Source: JBBQXK01 sp052387255 | GTDB taxonomy: Bacteria > Pseudomonadota > Alphaproteobacteria > Rhodobacterales > Rhodobacteraceae | Length of the DNA stretch: 64,000 nucleotides | Assembly (NCBI GenBank): GCA_052387255.1 | Contig: JBQTJI010000005.1 | Location: forward strand, 1 to 64,000 | Direction of reading: 5' to 3' | Shown here: positions 17,212-25,566 of the stretch, one piece after another | Layout: each line of letters opens with the position of its first letter | Position numbering within the stretch: position 1 is the first letter of the stretch | Made by a program: the position numbers and the translations under genes | The notes under the pieces: generated by a model | Told to the model about the DNA's origin: nothing | The model's input: the letters and a program-made list of their open reading frames with translations, nothing else | Databases searched by the model: none

Positions 17212-17649
17212 TCAGGCCCGCTGGATCAGGGCGAGGCCCCCGGCCATGGCCGCAAGGCCCGCCAGTCGTTGCAGGTTCAAGGGTTGGGGCCGCGCCCCGA
17301 ACAGGCCGAAATGGTCGATGACGGCAGCGGCGACCATCTGGCCCAGAAGCACGCAGAACACCGCGTTGCCCAGGCCGAAGCGCGGTGCGACCCAGGTGAT
17401 CGTCAGCAGATAGAAGGCCATGAAGGCCCCGCCTGACCACAGCCAGAGCGGCTGTGCGGGCAGCGCCCAAAGGGCGCGGGCCTGCCCGGTCGCCACCGCC
17501 GCCACCGCCGCAAGCGCAAGAGCAACGCACAGCGCGACCGCGCCTGCCGCCAGCGGCGCGCCGATGCGCGCCCCAAGCTGGGCGCTGATCGCGGCAAGGA
17601 TCGGCACGCCGATCCCCGCCGCCAGCATGACGCCCGCATCGCGCAGCAT
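17212..17649 (-). CDS. DUF606 (YdcZ-like) DMT-family membrane protein
   Basis: The protein has 145 residues and is almost wholly hydrophobic, with about five membrane spans (GVMLAAGIGVPILAAISAQL, the Ala/Val-rich second span, WSGGAFMAFYLLTITW, GNAVFCVLLGQMVAAAVI and LAGLAAMAGGLALI). The size, the AAVIDHFGLFG segment and the span count fit DUF606 half-length drug/metabolite transporters, which usually dimerise. The substrate is unknown. Its ATG follows the metK stop by 5 bases, so it is probably co-transcribed with metK and shares its riboswitch control. Confidence 0.8.
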   Translation of the reverse strand: MLRDAGVMLAAGIGVPILAAISAQLGARIGAPLAAGAVALCVALALAAVAAVATGQARALWALPAQPLWLWSGGAFMAFYLLTITWVAPRFGLGNAVFCVLLGQMVAAAVIDHFGLFGARPQPLNLQRLAGLAAMAGGLALIQRA

Positions 17650-17654
17650 GGCCG

Positions 17655-18821
17655 TCAGACCGCCGCCTTCAGCGCTTCGGTCAGGTCGGTGCGTTCCCAG
17701 CTGAACCCGCCGTCCGCTTCGGGCGCACGACCGAAGTGGCCGTAGGCACTGGTGCGGGCGTAGACGGGCCGGTTCAGGCCCAGATGCTCGCGGATGCCGC
17801 GCGGGGTCAGGTCCATGCACTGCGCCACGGCAATCTCGATGCGCGCGGCGTCGACCTGGCCCGTGCCGTGGGTATCGACATAGATCGACAGCGGCTTGGC
17901 CACGCCGATGGCATAGCTGACCTGCAGCGTGCAACGGTCGGCGAGGCCCGCCGCGACCACGTTCTTGGCCAGATAGCGCGCGGCATAGGCGGCCGAGCGG
18001 TCGACCTTGGTCGGGTCCTTGCCGCTGAAGGCACCGCCGCCGTGCGGGGCCGCGCCGCCGTAGGTGTCGACGATGATCTTGCGGCCCGTCAGGCCGGCAT
18101 CCCCGTCAGGACCGCCGATCACGAAGGTGCCGGTGGGGTTCACGTGCCATTCGGTCTTGCGTGTCAGCCAGCCCTCGGGCAGCACTTCGCGGATGTAGGG
18201 TTCGACGATCTTGCGGATGACCTTGGAGGTCTGGCGCTTGCTGGTGTGCTGGGTGGACAGCACGATCGACATCACCTCGACCGGCTTGCCGTCGGCGTAG
18301 CGCAGGGTCAGCTGGCTTTTCGCATCGGGCCCGAGCGTGGGTTCCGCGCCCGATTTCCGGGCCTCGGCCAGGCGGCGCAGGATGGCGTGGGCGTACTGGA
18401 TGGGGGCGGGCATGTAGTCGGGCGTCTCGCGCGTGGCATAGCCGAACATGATGCCCTGATCGCCCGCACCGTCGCGGTCGACGCCTTGCGCGATATGCGC
18501 CGACTGTTCGTGCAGGTAGTTGTGGATCTTGATCTTGTCCCAGTGGAATTTCTTCTGCTCGTACCCGATGTCCTTGACGCAGGCGCGCACGATGCCGTCG
18601 ATACGTGCCATCATCGCGGCGGTCGCCTCTTTGGTGGACAGGCCGACCTCGCCGCCGACCACCACGCGGTTGGTGGTGGCAAAGGTTTCGCAGGCGACGC
18701 GGGCATTCGGTTCCTCGGTCAGGAACGCGTCCAACACGGCGTCCGAAATGCGGTCGCACAGCTTGTCGGGATGGCCCTCCGAGACGGACTCGGAGGTGAA
18801 GACGTAGTTCTTGCGGCTCAT
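17655..18821 (-). CDS. metK: S-adenosylmethionine synthetase
   Basis: The enzyme makes SAM from methionine and ATP. The 388-residue product carries the standard motifs: SEGHPDKLCDRISD near the N-terminus (ATP/metal), GAGDQGIMFGYA near residue 117, and the P-loop GGGAFSGKDPTKVDRS near residue 258. Length matches the family. The start codon lies 10 bases after a GGAG that forms the 3' part of a SAM/SAH riboswitch, so translation should fall when SAM or SAH is high. It stands downstream of lnt on the same strand, after a spacer that holds the riboswitch. Confidence 0.97.
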   Translation of the reverse strand: MSRKNYVFTSESVSEGHPDKLCDRISDAVLDAFLTEEPNARVACETFATTNRVVVGGEVGLSTKEATAAMMARIDGIVRACVKDIGYEQKKFHWDKIKIHNYLHEQSAHIAQGVDRDGAGDQGIMFGYATRETPDYMPAPIQYAHAILRRLAEARKSGAEPTLGPDAKSQLTLRYADGKPVEVMSIVLSTQHTSKRQTSKVIRKIVEPYIREVLPEGWLTRKTEWHVNPTGTFVIGGPDGDAGLTGRKIIVDTYGGAAPHGGGAFSGKDPTKVDRSAAYAARYLAKNVVAAGLADRCTLQVSYAIGVAKPLSIYVDTHGTGQVDAARIEIAVAQCMDLTPRGIREHLGLNRPVYARTSAYGHFGRAPEADGGFSWERTDLTEALKAAV

Positions 18822-18828
18822 GGGGCAG

Positions 18829-18873
18829 GTGCTCCGTTGGGGTGATCCGCCACGCCAGGAAGCCGTTGTGACG
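18829..18873 (-). promoter_or_regulatory. SAM/SAH riboswitch
   Basis: Read on the minus strand, the leader of metK contains CACAACGGCTTCCTGGCGTG, then a short linker, then GGAGCA. This matches the consensus of the SAM/SAH riboswitch class (Rfam RF01727), known from metK leaders of Rhodobacterales. The GCUUCC loop can pair with the GGAGC that is also the metK Shine-Dalgarno (complement of 18832-18835), giving the class's H-type pseudoknot that hides the ribosome site when ligand binds. Confidence 0.9.
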
Positions 18874-18912
18874 GTGGAATGAAGCCCGCGCTACGCGCTG
18901 CACCATCCGGCG

Positions 18913-20418
18913 TCAAGGGCGCGCGGTCCTGCGCCGCATGACAAGCAGGGTTCCGAGACCTGCCAGCAACAAGAACAGCGGCATATCCCCCCAGCGGGCA
19001 AAGGGCGTGGGGGCCAGGGCCGCGGGCAGGGCATGGTCCAGCACGCCCGCCGTTCCCAGGGCCATCGAGGCGCGGATGCGGCCCTTGGCATCGATCACCG
19101 CCGACACGCCGGTGTTGGCCACCCGGATCAGCGGCAGCCCCATCTCGATGGCGCGCAGGCGGGCCTGTGCCAGATGCTGGTAGGGACCCGACAGTGTGCC
19201 GAACCAGGCGTCGTTGGTCACCTGCAACATCCATTCCGGGCGTTCGGGCACCGCACGCGGAATGCCGGGAAACACCGCCTCGTAGCAGATCAGCGGCAGC
19301 ACGCGGCCCAACGTCGGCCCGAGGTCGATCACGCGTGGGCCGGGACCTGCCGAATAGCCGAACCCCTCGGCCGCAGCCAGGCCGGTGATGCCGAACCAGT
19401 CGCGCAGGGTGTCGCCGAAGGGCATGTATTCGCCAAAGGGCACAAGGTGGTGCTTGTCGTAGAGCGCCGCCACCTGTCCGCCGGGGTCGATGACGGCCAG
19501 CGAGTTGAAATAGCGCAAGGCACCATCCGACCGCTGGATGCCCACGGCGACCGGGACCCCGCCACCCGCCGCGCCGACCTCGGCGACGGCCCGGGGGGCG
19601 GTGTCCAGCAGATAGGGCACGGAGGTCTCGGGCCAGATCACCAGGTCGGGGCGGGGGCCGGTGCCGGGAGCGGCGGTCATCGCCAGCAGCGTGTCGAACA
19701 GGCTGCGGGCGATGTCTGCGTCCCACTTGATGTCCTGGGGGGTGTTCGGTTGGACCAGCCGCAGGGTCACCGCGCGGTCGGGCGGCTCTTCGCTGCCCAG
19801 ACGGCCCTGACCGGCCCCCCAGGACAGACCCCACAGGATGACGGCCACCTGCAGCCCGCCGATCCGGCCTGCCGCTGCACAGCCTGCGATCAGCAGGGTC
19901 AGCAGCGTCAGCCCGTCGGCTCCGATCACCGCAGCGCCCATGGCGACGGGCGTGTCGGTCCAGATCTGGCCGGGGACGGCCCAGGGAAATCCGGTCAGGA
20001 TGTGGCCGCGCAGGTACTCGGTAGCGGCAAGGGCCACGGCGAAGGCCAGGGTCACCGGGCGGCCCCGGTGCGCAAGTGCCCCTGCGGCGGCCCAGAACAG
20101 CGCCAGGCCGAAGGACATGAACAGCAGCGCAAAGGGGGCCATCCAGCCGTGACGCGGGGCATCCACCAGGAACGGCTCGACGATCCAGGACAGGGACAGG
20201 ACAAAATGCGCGGCCCCGCCCCAGAAGGCGCGCATGCCCCCCTCGCGTGCGCCAGGGGCGGCGGCGACCGTGGCGGCCAGCAGCGCGAAACCGGCCAAAG
20301 CCAGCCACCACAGCCCCAGCGGGGCCTGTCCGCTGGCGGCCAGAAGCCCTGCCACGGCGGACAGCGCACGCGCGCGCCAGTCCGACAGGGCCAGCAGGGC
20401 AGACCAGAGCGATGTCAT
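18913..20418 (-). CDS. lnt: Apolipoprotein N-acyltransferase
   Basis: This integral membrane enzyme adds the third acyl chain to bacterial lipoproteins on the periplasmic face. The 501-residue protein has about six N-terminal spans (to around residue 200) and a nitrilase-fold periplasmic domain. The catalytic triad is visible: Glu in VIWPETSVPY (~265), Lys in YDKHHLVPFGEY (~335) and Cys in LICYEAVFP (~385). A last span lies near the C-terminus before an RRR stop-transfer. Its ATG overlaps the corC stop (ATGA), so the two are coupled, as in many proteobacteria. Confidence 0.95.
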   Translation of the reverse strand: MTSLWSALLALSDWRARALSAVAGLLAASGQAPLGLWWLALAGFALLAATVAAAPGAREGGMRAFWGGAAHFVLSLSWIVEPFLVDAPRHGWMAPFALLFMSFGLALFWAAAGALAHRGRPVTLAFAVALAATEYLRGHILTGFPWAVPGQIWTDTPVAMGAAVIGADGLTLLTLLIAGCAAAGRIGGLQVAVILWGLSWGAGQGRLGSEEPPDRAVTLRLVQPNTPQDIKWDADIARSLFDTLLAMTAAPGTGPRPDLVIWPETSVPYLLDTAPRAVAEVGAAGGGVPVAVGIQRSDGALRYFNSLAVIDPGGQVAALYDKHHLVPFGEYMPFGDTLRDWFGITGLAAAEGFGYSAGPGPRVIDLGPTLGRVLPLICYEAVFPGIPRAVPERPEWMLQVTNDAWFGTLSGPYQHLAQARLRAIEMGLPLIRVANTGVSAVIDAKGRIRASMALGTAGVLDHALPAALAPTPFARWGDMPLFLLLAGLGTLLVMRRRTARP

Positions 20419-21362
20419 TTCGCAGGCGTCGTTTCGGCTTCGGCCACCACATCGGCGACGCGCGCCGTCGGCAGGCGGACGCGCAGGCGCTTGATGCGGC
20501 GCGGGTCGGCTTCGACCACCTCGAACTCGACCCCGCTTTCATGCGGCACGACCTCGCCCCGCGCGGGCACGCGGCCCGTGCGCAGAAAGACGATGCCCCC
20601 CAGCGTGTCGATGTCGTCATCGTCATCATCGCTGCGCAGGCGCAGGCCGATGGCGGCCTCGAAATCGGCCAGCGGGGCCATGGCCTGGGCCAGGAACACG
20701 CCGGGGGCCTCCTCTTTCCAAAGGGTGCCGCCGACTTCGTCGTGTTCGTCCTCGATCTCGCCGATGACCGTCTCGATCAGGTCCTCGATGGTCACCAGGC
20801 CGTCCACGCCGCCGTATTCGTCGATCACCAGCGCCATGTGGACCCGCTCGCGCTGCATCTTCTGCAGCAGCACCCCGACCGGCATCGACGGCGGCACATA
20901 GATCAGCGGGCGGATCAGCTTGCGCAGCGAGAACCGGCCCGTCGCACCGAAGCCGTGCTGCAGTGCCAGGTCCTTGAGCAGGATCAGGCCCTGCGGATGG
21001 TCCAGGGTGCCCTTGTACACGGGCACGCGGCTGAACCCGTGCTGGCGGAACACCGCGACCAGGTCGTCGCGGCCGATGTCGGTGGGGACCGAGACGATGT
21101 CGATCTTGGGCACCGACACGTCATCGACGCGCAGCTTGCGCAGGTTGGCCATGCCGTGCCCGATGGCGGGGTGGGCGATGCTGGCGTGGGGGGCGGTGGA
21201 GCCGACGGGGCCGGAGGCGTCGGCACGGCGCGACCGCAGCACCCGGATCAGGCGCTGCATGACGCCACTTCGTGGCTGGGTGTCGGTCGCGCCTTCGCCC
21301 GTGTCGGCGGTGGCCGTCGGGGCCTGCCGGGTATCGGCCGGCCCGTCGTTTCTACTGCCCAT
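20415..21362 (-). CDS. corC: CBS-domain protein of the CorC/HlyC family
   Basis: The product has 315 residues: a variable polar N-terminus, two CBS domains (about residues 75-195, with VSVPKIDIVSVP and VIDEYGGVDGLVTIEDLIE), and a C-terminal transporter-associated domain containing FEAAIGLRL and an unusual run of six Asp. It lacks the DUF21 membrane domain, so it is the cytosolic CorC type linked to magnesium/cobalt efflux. The start at 21362 has AAGGA before it. It sits between ybeY and lnt, the classical ybeZ-ybeY-corC-lnt order. Confidence 0.9.
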   Translation of the reverse strand: MGSRNDGPADTRQAPTATADTGEGATDTQPRSGVMQRLIRVLRSRRADASGPVGSTAPHASIAHPAIGHGMANLRKLRVDDVSVPKIDIVSVPTDIGRDDLVAVFRQHGFSRVPVYKGTLDHPQGLILLKDLALQHGFGATGRFSLRKLIRPLIYVPPSMPVGVLLQKMQRERVHMALVIDEYGGVDGLVTIEDLIETVIGEIEDEHDEVGGTLWKEEAPGVFLAQAMAPLADFEAAIGLRLRSDDDDDDIDTLGGIVFLRTGRVPARGEVVPHESGVEFEVVEADPRRIKRLRVRLPTARVADVVAEAETTPAK

Positions 21363-21404
21363 CGTTCCTTTTCCAAAGTGACGTGCCCGTCCGGGCACCA
21401 TTGC

Positions 21405-21908
21405 CTAGTATGGATTCGCGATCCCCAGGGTTGCAAGAGCGTCGATCTCGATCTGCTCCATCAACCTCGCGTCCGCGTCATCCTCGTGGTCGAAGCCCAG
21501 AAGATGCAGGGTTCCATGCACGATCAGATGACAGGCATGGTCGGACAGGGATTTTTGTTGGTCCGCAGCCTCGCGCGCGCAGGTGTCAAAGGCCAGGGCC
21601 ACGTCGCCCAGATGCGCCGGATCGTCATCGTTTCCAGGTTCGGGCTGGGGCGGGTGACCGCCGGAGGTGTCGCTGCTGCGGTCCTGCGACGGCCAGGACA
21701 GCACGTTGGTCGGTGTCTCCCTGCCCCGGAACTGCGCGTTCAGCACGGCGATTCGGGCATCGTCGCAGGCCATCAGGCAAAGGCTGAACCCCCGCGGCGC
21801 GACGCCCGCGCCCTTCAGCGCTGCCTGACCCGCCCGTTCGGCAAGGGCGGGCAGGTCGAGCGCAAGCCAGCGGTCATCCTCGATCAGCGTTTCAACCAGC
21901 GGCTCCAT
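21405..21908 (-). CDS. ybeY: Endoribonuclease YbeY (16S rRNA maturation)
   Basis: YbeY is a zinc metallo-RNase needed for 16S rRNA 3'-end processing and ribosome quality control. The 167-residue product shows the zinc motif HGTLHLLGFDH near residue 130, and the characteristic LNAQFRGRETPTNVLSWP earlier. A 30-residue acidic and proline-rich insertion (DTSGGHPPQPEPGNDDD) lies between them. The start at 21908 overlaps the phoH stop by 17 bases and follows GAGG within the phoH coding sequence, indicating coupling to phoH. Confidence 0.93.
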   Translation of the reverse strand: MEPLVETLIEDDRWLALDLPALAERAGQAALKGAGVAPRGFSLCLMACDDARIAVLNAQFRGRETPTNVLSWPSQDRSSDTSGGHPPQPEPGNDDDPAHLGDVALAFDTCAREAADQQKSLSDHACHLIVHGTLHLLGFDHEDDADARLMEQIEIDALATLGIANPY

Positions 21909-22902
21909 CGTCGGCCTCATAGGCCTCGATGATCCGGGCGACAAGGGGATGGCGCACCACGTCCTTGGAGGTGAAGTAGTTGAAGCTGACGCCCTTGACC
22001 CCCTTCAGGATGCGTTCGGCATCGGCCAGCCCGCTGGCGGTGCCGCGCGGCAGGTCGACCTGCGTGCGGTCGCCGGTGATCACCATCCGCGACCCCTCGC
22101 CCAGGCGGGTCAGGATCATCTTCATCTGCATGGTCGTCGCATTCTGCGCCTCGTCCAGCACGACGTACGCATTCGACAGCGTGCGCCCGCGCATGAAGGC
22201 CAGGGGCGCGATCTCGATCCGCTTCTCGGTCATCAGCTTTTCGACGTGCTTGCCGGGGAAGAAATCGTTCAGCGCGTCGTACAGCGGCTGCATGTAGGGG
22301 TCGATCTTTTCCTTCATGTCGCCGGGCAGGAAGCCCAGCCGTTCGCCCGCCTCGACCGCCGGGCGCGACAGGATCATCTTTTCGACCGCGCCCGTGATCA
22401 GCATGGTCACGCCGACCGCCACGGCAAGATAGGTCTTGCCGGTGCCCGCAGGCCCGATGCCAAAGCCGAGCTCGTTGTCGAACAGGTTCTTGACATAGGC
22501 CTTCTGCGCCTCGGTCCGCGGCTCGACCCCCTTGCGCCGGGTGCGCAATTCATAGCGCCCGCCGGTGAACATCTCGATCTGTTCGGACTCGGCGGCAGGG
22601 GCCATCCGCCCGGTGCGGATCGCGCCGTCGATGTCGCCCGCGCTGACCGTGCGTCCGCCTTCCAGCCGCGCATAGAGTGACCGCAGGATCGCCGCCGCCG
22701 CCTCGCGCGCGCCCTTGTCCCCGATCACCGCCAGCCGGTTGCCCCGCCGCAGGATGTGGACCCCCATCTGGTGCTCGACCTGCGCCAGGTTCCGGTCAAA
22801 CTCGCCACACAGGCCGATGAGCAACCGGTTGTCGGGGAATTCCAGAAGCGTTTCGATCACGTCTTCGGGGGTTTGCGGGGGGGTCAGCGCGCTGATGCCC
22901 AA
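21892..22902 (-). CDS. PhoH-family ATPase (YbeZ-like)
   Basis: A 336-residue P-loop protein. The Walker A motif GPAGTGKT lies near residue 150 and Walker B VLDEAQN near residue 250; the N-terminal ~90 residues form the KH-like part of the family (LIGLCGEFDRNLAQVEHQMG). YbeZ/PhoH partners YbeY in rRNA processing, which the overlap with ybeY supports. It is the first gene of the phoH-ybeY-corC-lnt block. A strong hairpin terminator lies upstream, so the block probably has its own promoter in the 22903-23040 gap. Confidence 0.93.
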   Translation of the reverse strand: MGISALTPPQTPEDVIETLLEFPDNRLLIGLCGEFDRNLAQVEHQMGVHILRRGNRLAVIGDKGAREAAAAILRSLYARLEGGRTVSAGDIDGAIRTGRMAPAAESEQIEMFTGGRYELRTRRKGVEPRTEAQKAYVKNLFDNELGFGIGPAGTGKTYLAVAVGVTMLITGAVEKMILSRPAVEAGERLGFLPGDMKEKIDPYMQPLYDALNDFFPGKHVEKLMTEKRIEIAPLAFMRGRTLSNAYVVLDEAQNATTMQMKMILTRLGEGSRMVITGDRTQVDLPRGTASGLADAERILKGVKGVSFNYFTSKDVVRHPLVARIIEAYEADDGAAG

Positions 22903-23041
22903 CGGGGTCTCCTTCTGCAGATGACTGGTTCAAAGTCTGCGCCGCAGGCCGGTGTCTGGCAAGGCCCTTGGCCGTGGTCGGTCCAGACTGGCGCAGAATT
23001 GTGCCGATGCGATGACAGATCGGGCATCGGCCATGAAATGC

Positions 23042-23069
23042 AAAAGGCCCCGCCCTTTCGGACGGGGCC
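23042..23069 (-). terminator. Rho-independent terminator behind the lipoprotein gene
   Basis: On the minus strand GGCCCCGTCC and GGGCGGGGCC pair around a GAAA tetraloop and are followed by TTTTG. The hairpin lies about 23 bases after the lipoprotein stop and separates the OmpA/lipoprotein pair from phoH. Confidence 0.8.
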
Positions 23070-23092
23070 TTTCGGCAGGAGTGGAGTTGATG

Positions 23093-23455
23093 TCACTGCC
23101 GCCGGACGCGGCTGCCCGGAACGTAGTCCTCGATCCCTGCGTCGCGGGTCTGGTAGTCCTTGACCACGGCCCCCGGCGGGAACTGGTTGTTGCAGACCGG
23201 CAGGCCCGAGACCGGGTCGAAGCGGGGCGTGGAATACCCTTCGACGCCGTCGTCGGCGATCCAGTTCTGGCATCCGTCCGGGTCATAGGCGATGGCGAAG
23301 CCGCCATTGCGCAGGCTGATGTTGTCGCGGCCGGTGTCGGCTGCGGTGGCGATCACCGTGTTCGGGCTTTCGGTGTAACGCACCAGTCCGCCACCTTCGC
23401 AGGCGGACAGCAGCGCGGCGGCGATCAGGGCAGGCAGGGTCAGGCGCATGTTCAT
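23093..23455 (-). CDS. Putative lipoprotein with DGC...EGY...PVC domain
   Basis: A lipoprotein of about 120 residues: the leader MNMRLTLPALIAAALLSAC ends in a lipobox (LSAC), so the Cys should be lipidated. The mature part contains DGCQNWIADDGVEGY followed by PRFDPVSGLPVC. The neighbouring OmpA-family protein has the same arrangement, so both seem to share one small Cys-containing domain. The start is uncertain: GTG at 23467 or ATG at 23455 or 23449; 23455 is used. It closely follows the OmpA gene and is followed by a terminator, so the two form an operon. Confidence 0.75.
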   Translation of the reverse strand: MNMRLTLPALIAAALLSACEGGGLVRYTESPNTVIATAADTGRDNISLRNGGFAIAYDPDGCQNWIADDGVEGYSTPRFDPVSGLPVCNNQFPPGAVVKDYQTRDAGIEDYVPGSRVRRQ

Positions 23456-23460
23456 CTTGA

Positions 23461-24030
23461 TCACCACCGGTAGCAGACGATTTCGACGCGACGGTTCTGC
23501 TGCATCCCTGCGGCGGTCCCGTTCGTGGCGATCGGCTGACGCTCACCATAGCCGATCTCGCGCTCGACCGGCGCGCCCACCGACCGGGCGACGGCGGCGA
23601 CCGAGGCCGCACGGCGCTGCGACAGGCGGATGTTGTATTCATCCGAGGCGCGGCTGTCGGTATGGCCGTAGATCGCATAGCCGAAGGCACCCGACTGCTG
23701 GAAGAAGTCCGTCAGCCGCTTCCTGCCGCTGGCGGTCAGGTTGTGGCCATCCGTGGGGAACAGCGTGTCGGTGTTCATCACCGCGCAGGTGTTCTTCTTC
23801 AGGCAGACCGGCTTGCCTGTCTTGGGGTTGCGGCGCGGCACCATGTAGCCCTCGAGGCCGCCATCGGCCCACCAGTGCATGCAGCCGTCGTCGTCGATCC
23901 AGGCACCCCATTCGATCACGCCGACCTGTCGCGGCTTGGTTTGCGCGAATGCGGGGGTCAGGCCCGCCAGTCCCAGGGCCATGGCCGCCACAACGGCAGA
24001 CCGAAGCCCCCTATAAATCAGTGTCTTCAC
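23461..24030 (-). CDS. OmpA-family protein with N-terminal DGC...EGY...PVC domain
   Basis: The product is about 189 residues if the GTG at 24030 is used, which follows a G-rich ribosome site and gives a clean Sec leader ending TPAFA. Next comes a small domain DGCMHWWADGGLEGY, then PRRNPKTGKPVC. The C-terminal half is an OmpA-like peptidoglycan-binding domain: TLFPTDGHNLTASG, YGHTDSRASDEYN, LSQRRAASVA and NRRVEI. It should sit in the periplasm or outer membrane and hold the cell wall. A longer frame upstream starts within non-coding-looking sequence and was not used. Confidence 0.85.
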   Translation of the reverse strand: MKTLIYRGLRSAVVAAMALGLAGLTPAFAQTKPRQVGVIEWGAWIDDDGCMHWWADGGLEGYMVPRRNPKTGKPVCLKKNTCAVMNTDTLFPTDGHNLTASGRKRLTDFFQQSGAFGYAIYGHTDSRASDEYNIRLSQRRAASVAAVARSVGAPVEREIGYGERQPIATNGTAAGMQQNRRVEIVCYRW

Positions 24031-24208
24031 AGCAGCACCCCCCCGGGCATCGCAAGGCAACATTTCGGTGAAAAAGCATTGCATTGCGTTCACCTGCTTG
24101 TAAAGCCCCCTGTCGTACAGAAAAACTCCCGCCGACCCCATCTGTTGTGGGAACGCGGACAAGATGCGCCAAGATACGGGATTGTTTCGCTTGCGGAGAA
24201 GGCCATCG

Positions 24209-25519
24209 TCAGGCCAGGCGCTCTCCCGCAAGCGAGTTGGCCGACGACGCGCTGATACGCACCGAAACGATCAGGCCCGTCCTGCCGCCGGGATCGGCGA
24301 CATGCACCGCCTGCAGGTGTTCCGACTTGCCCATCCATTGCCCCGGCATCCGGCCCGGCTTTTCATACAGCACCGTCGTCTCGCGCCCGACCATTGCCTC
24401 TTGCGCGGCGCGCTGCTGTTGCGTGATCAGCGCCTGCAACCTCTGCAGGCGTTCGGCACCGACCTCGCCCGGCACGGCGGGCTTCAGCGCGGCAGGCGTG
24501 CCGGGGCGTGGTGAGTAGAGGAAACTGAACGCCGCGCCAAAGCCGACGGTGCGGACCAGCGCCAGCGTCGCCTCGAAGTCGGCATCGGTCTCGCCGGGAA
24601 ATCCGGCGATGAAGTCCGAGGACAGCAGGATGTCGGGCCGCATCGCCCGGATGCGGTCGACCAGCCGCAGGTACTGCGCGGCGGTGTGCTTGCGGTTCAT
24701 GGCCTTCAAGATGCGGTCGCTGCCCGACTGCACCGGCAGATGCAGATAGGGCATGAGTTGCGGCACCTCGGCATGGGCGGCGATCAGGTCGTCGGACATG
24801 TCGTTGGGGTGGCTGGTGGTATAGCGGATGCGGGCGAGGCCGGGGATCGCCGCCAGGTCGCGAATCAAGCCGCCAAGCCCCCCCGCCGCGCCGTGCCAGG
24901 CGTTCACGTTCTGGCCCAGAAGGGTGATCTCGCGGACACCCCGGTCCACCAGGTCGCGCGCCTCGGCCAGGATGCGGGCGGCGGGGCGGCTGACCTCGGA
25001 CCCGCGGGTATAGGGCACCACGCAGAAGGCGCAGAACTTGTCGCAGCCTTCCTGCACGGTCAGGAATGCGGTCGGTCCGCGCGCGCCCTTGCGCGCGGGC
25101 AGGTGGTCGAACTTGTCCTCGGGCGGGAAATCGGTGTCCACCGCGCGACCGCCCGTCTGCAGCATCGCGGGCAGCCGGTGATAGCTTTGCGGTCCCACCA
25201 CCAGGTCGACCAGCGGCATGCGGCGGATGATCTCGTCGCCCTCGGCCTGGGCCACGCAGCCCGCGACGGCGATCTTCATCCCCGGATGGGCGGCCTTCAG
25301 GGGCCGCAGCCGACCCAGGTCGGAGAACAGCTTTTCCGACGCCTTCTCGCGGATGTGGCAGGTGTTCAAGAGCACCATGTCGGCACCCTCGGGCACGTCG
25401 GTGGCGACATAGCCCTCGGCCCCCAGGACCTCGGCCATGCGTTCGCTGTCGTGCACGTTCATCTGGCAGCCGTAGGTCTTGATGAACAGCTTTTTCGGGG
25501 TGGGAACCGGGGTGGACAT
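24209..25519 (-). CDS. miaB: tRNA-2-methylthio-N6-dimethylallyladenosine synthase
   Basis: MiaB is a radical-SAM enzyme that thiomethylates A37 of tRNAs after MiaA. The 436-residue protein has the N-terminal UPF0004 domain with TYGCQMNVHDSERM, LLNTCHIREKA and VAGCVAQAEG (cluster-binding Cys), the radical-SAM motif CDKFCAFCVVPYTRG near residue 150, and a C-terminal TRAM-like part. The ATG at 25519 follows GGAGG. It is a single gene upstream of the OmpA pair, separated by about 180 bases. Confidence 0.95.
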   Translation of the reverse strand: MSTPVPTPKKLFIKTYGCQMNVHDSERMAEVLGAEGYVATDVPEGADMVLLNTCHIREKASEKLFSDLGRLRPLKAAHPGMKIAVAGCVAQAEGDEIIRRMPLVDLVVGPQSYHRLPAMLQTGGRAVDTDFPPEDKFDHLPARKGARGPTAFLTVQEGCDKFCAFCVVPYTRGSEVSRPAARILAEARDLVDRGVREITLLGQNVNAWHGAAGGLGGLIRDLAAIPGLARIRYTTSHPNDMSDDLIAAHAEVPQLMPYLHLPVQSGSDRILKAMNRKHTAAQYLRLVDRIRAMRPDILLSSDFIAGFPGETDADFEATLALVRTVGFGAAFSFLYSPRPGTPAALKPAVPGEVGAERLQRLQALITQQQRAAQEAMVGRETTVLYEKPGRMPGQWMGKSEHLQAVHVADPGGRTGLIVSVRISASSANSLAGERLA

Positions 25520-25566
25520 GGGCAGGGTGCCTCCTGCCAGCGTCCTAGGCCAAAAGGGTCGCCGCT

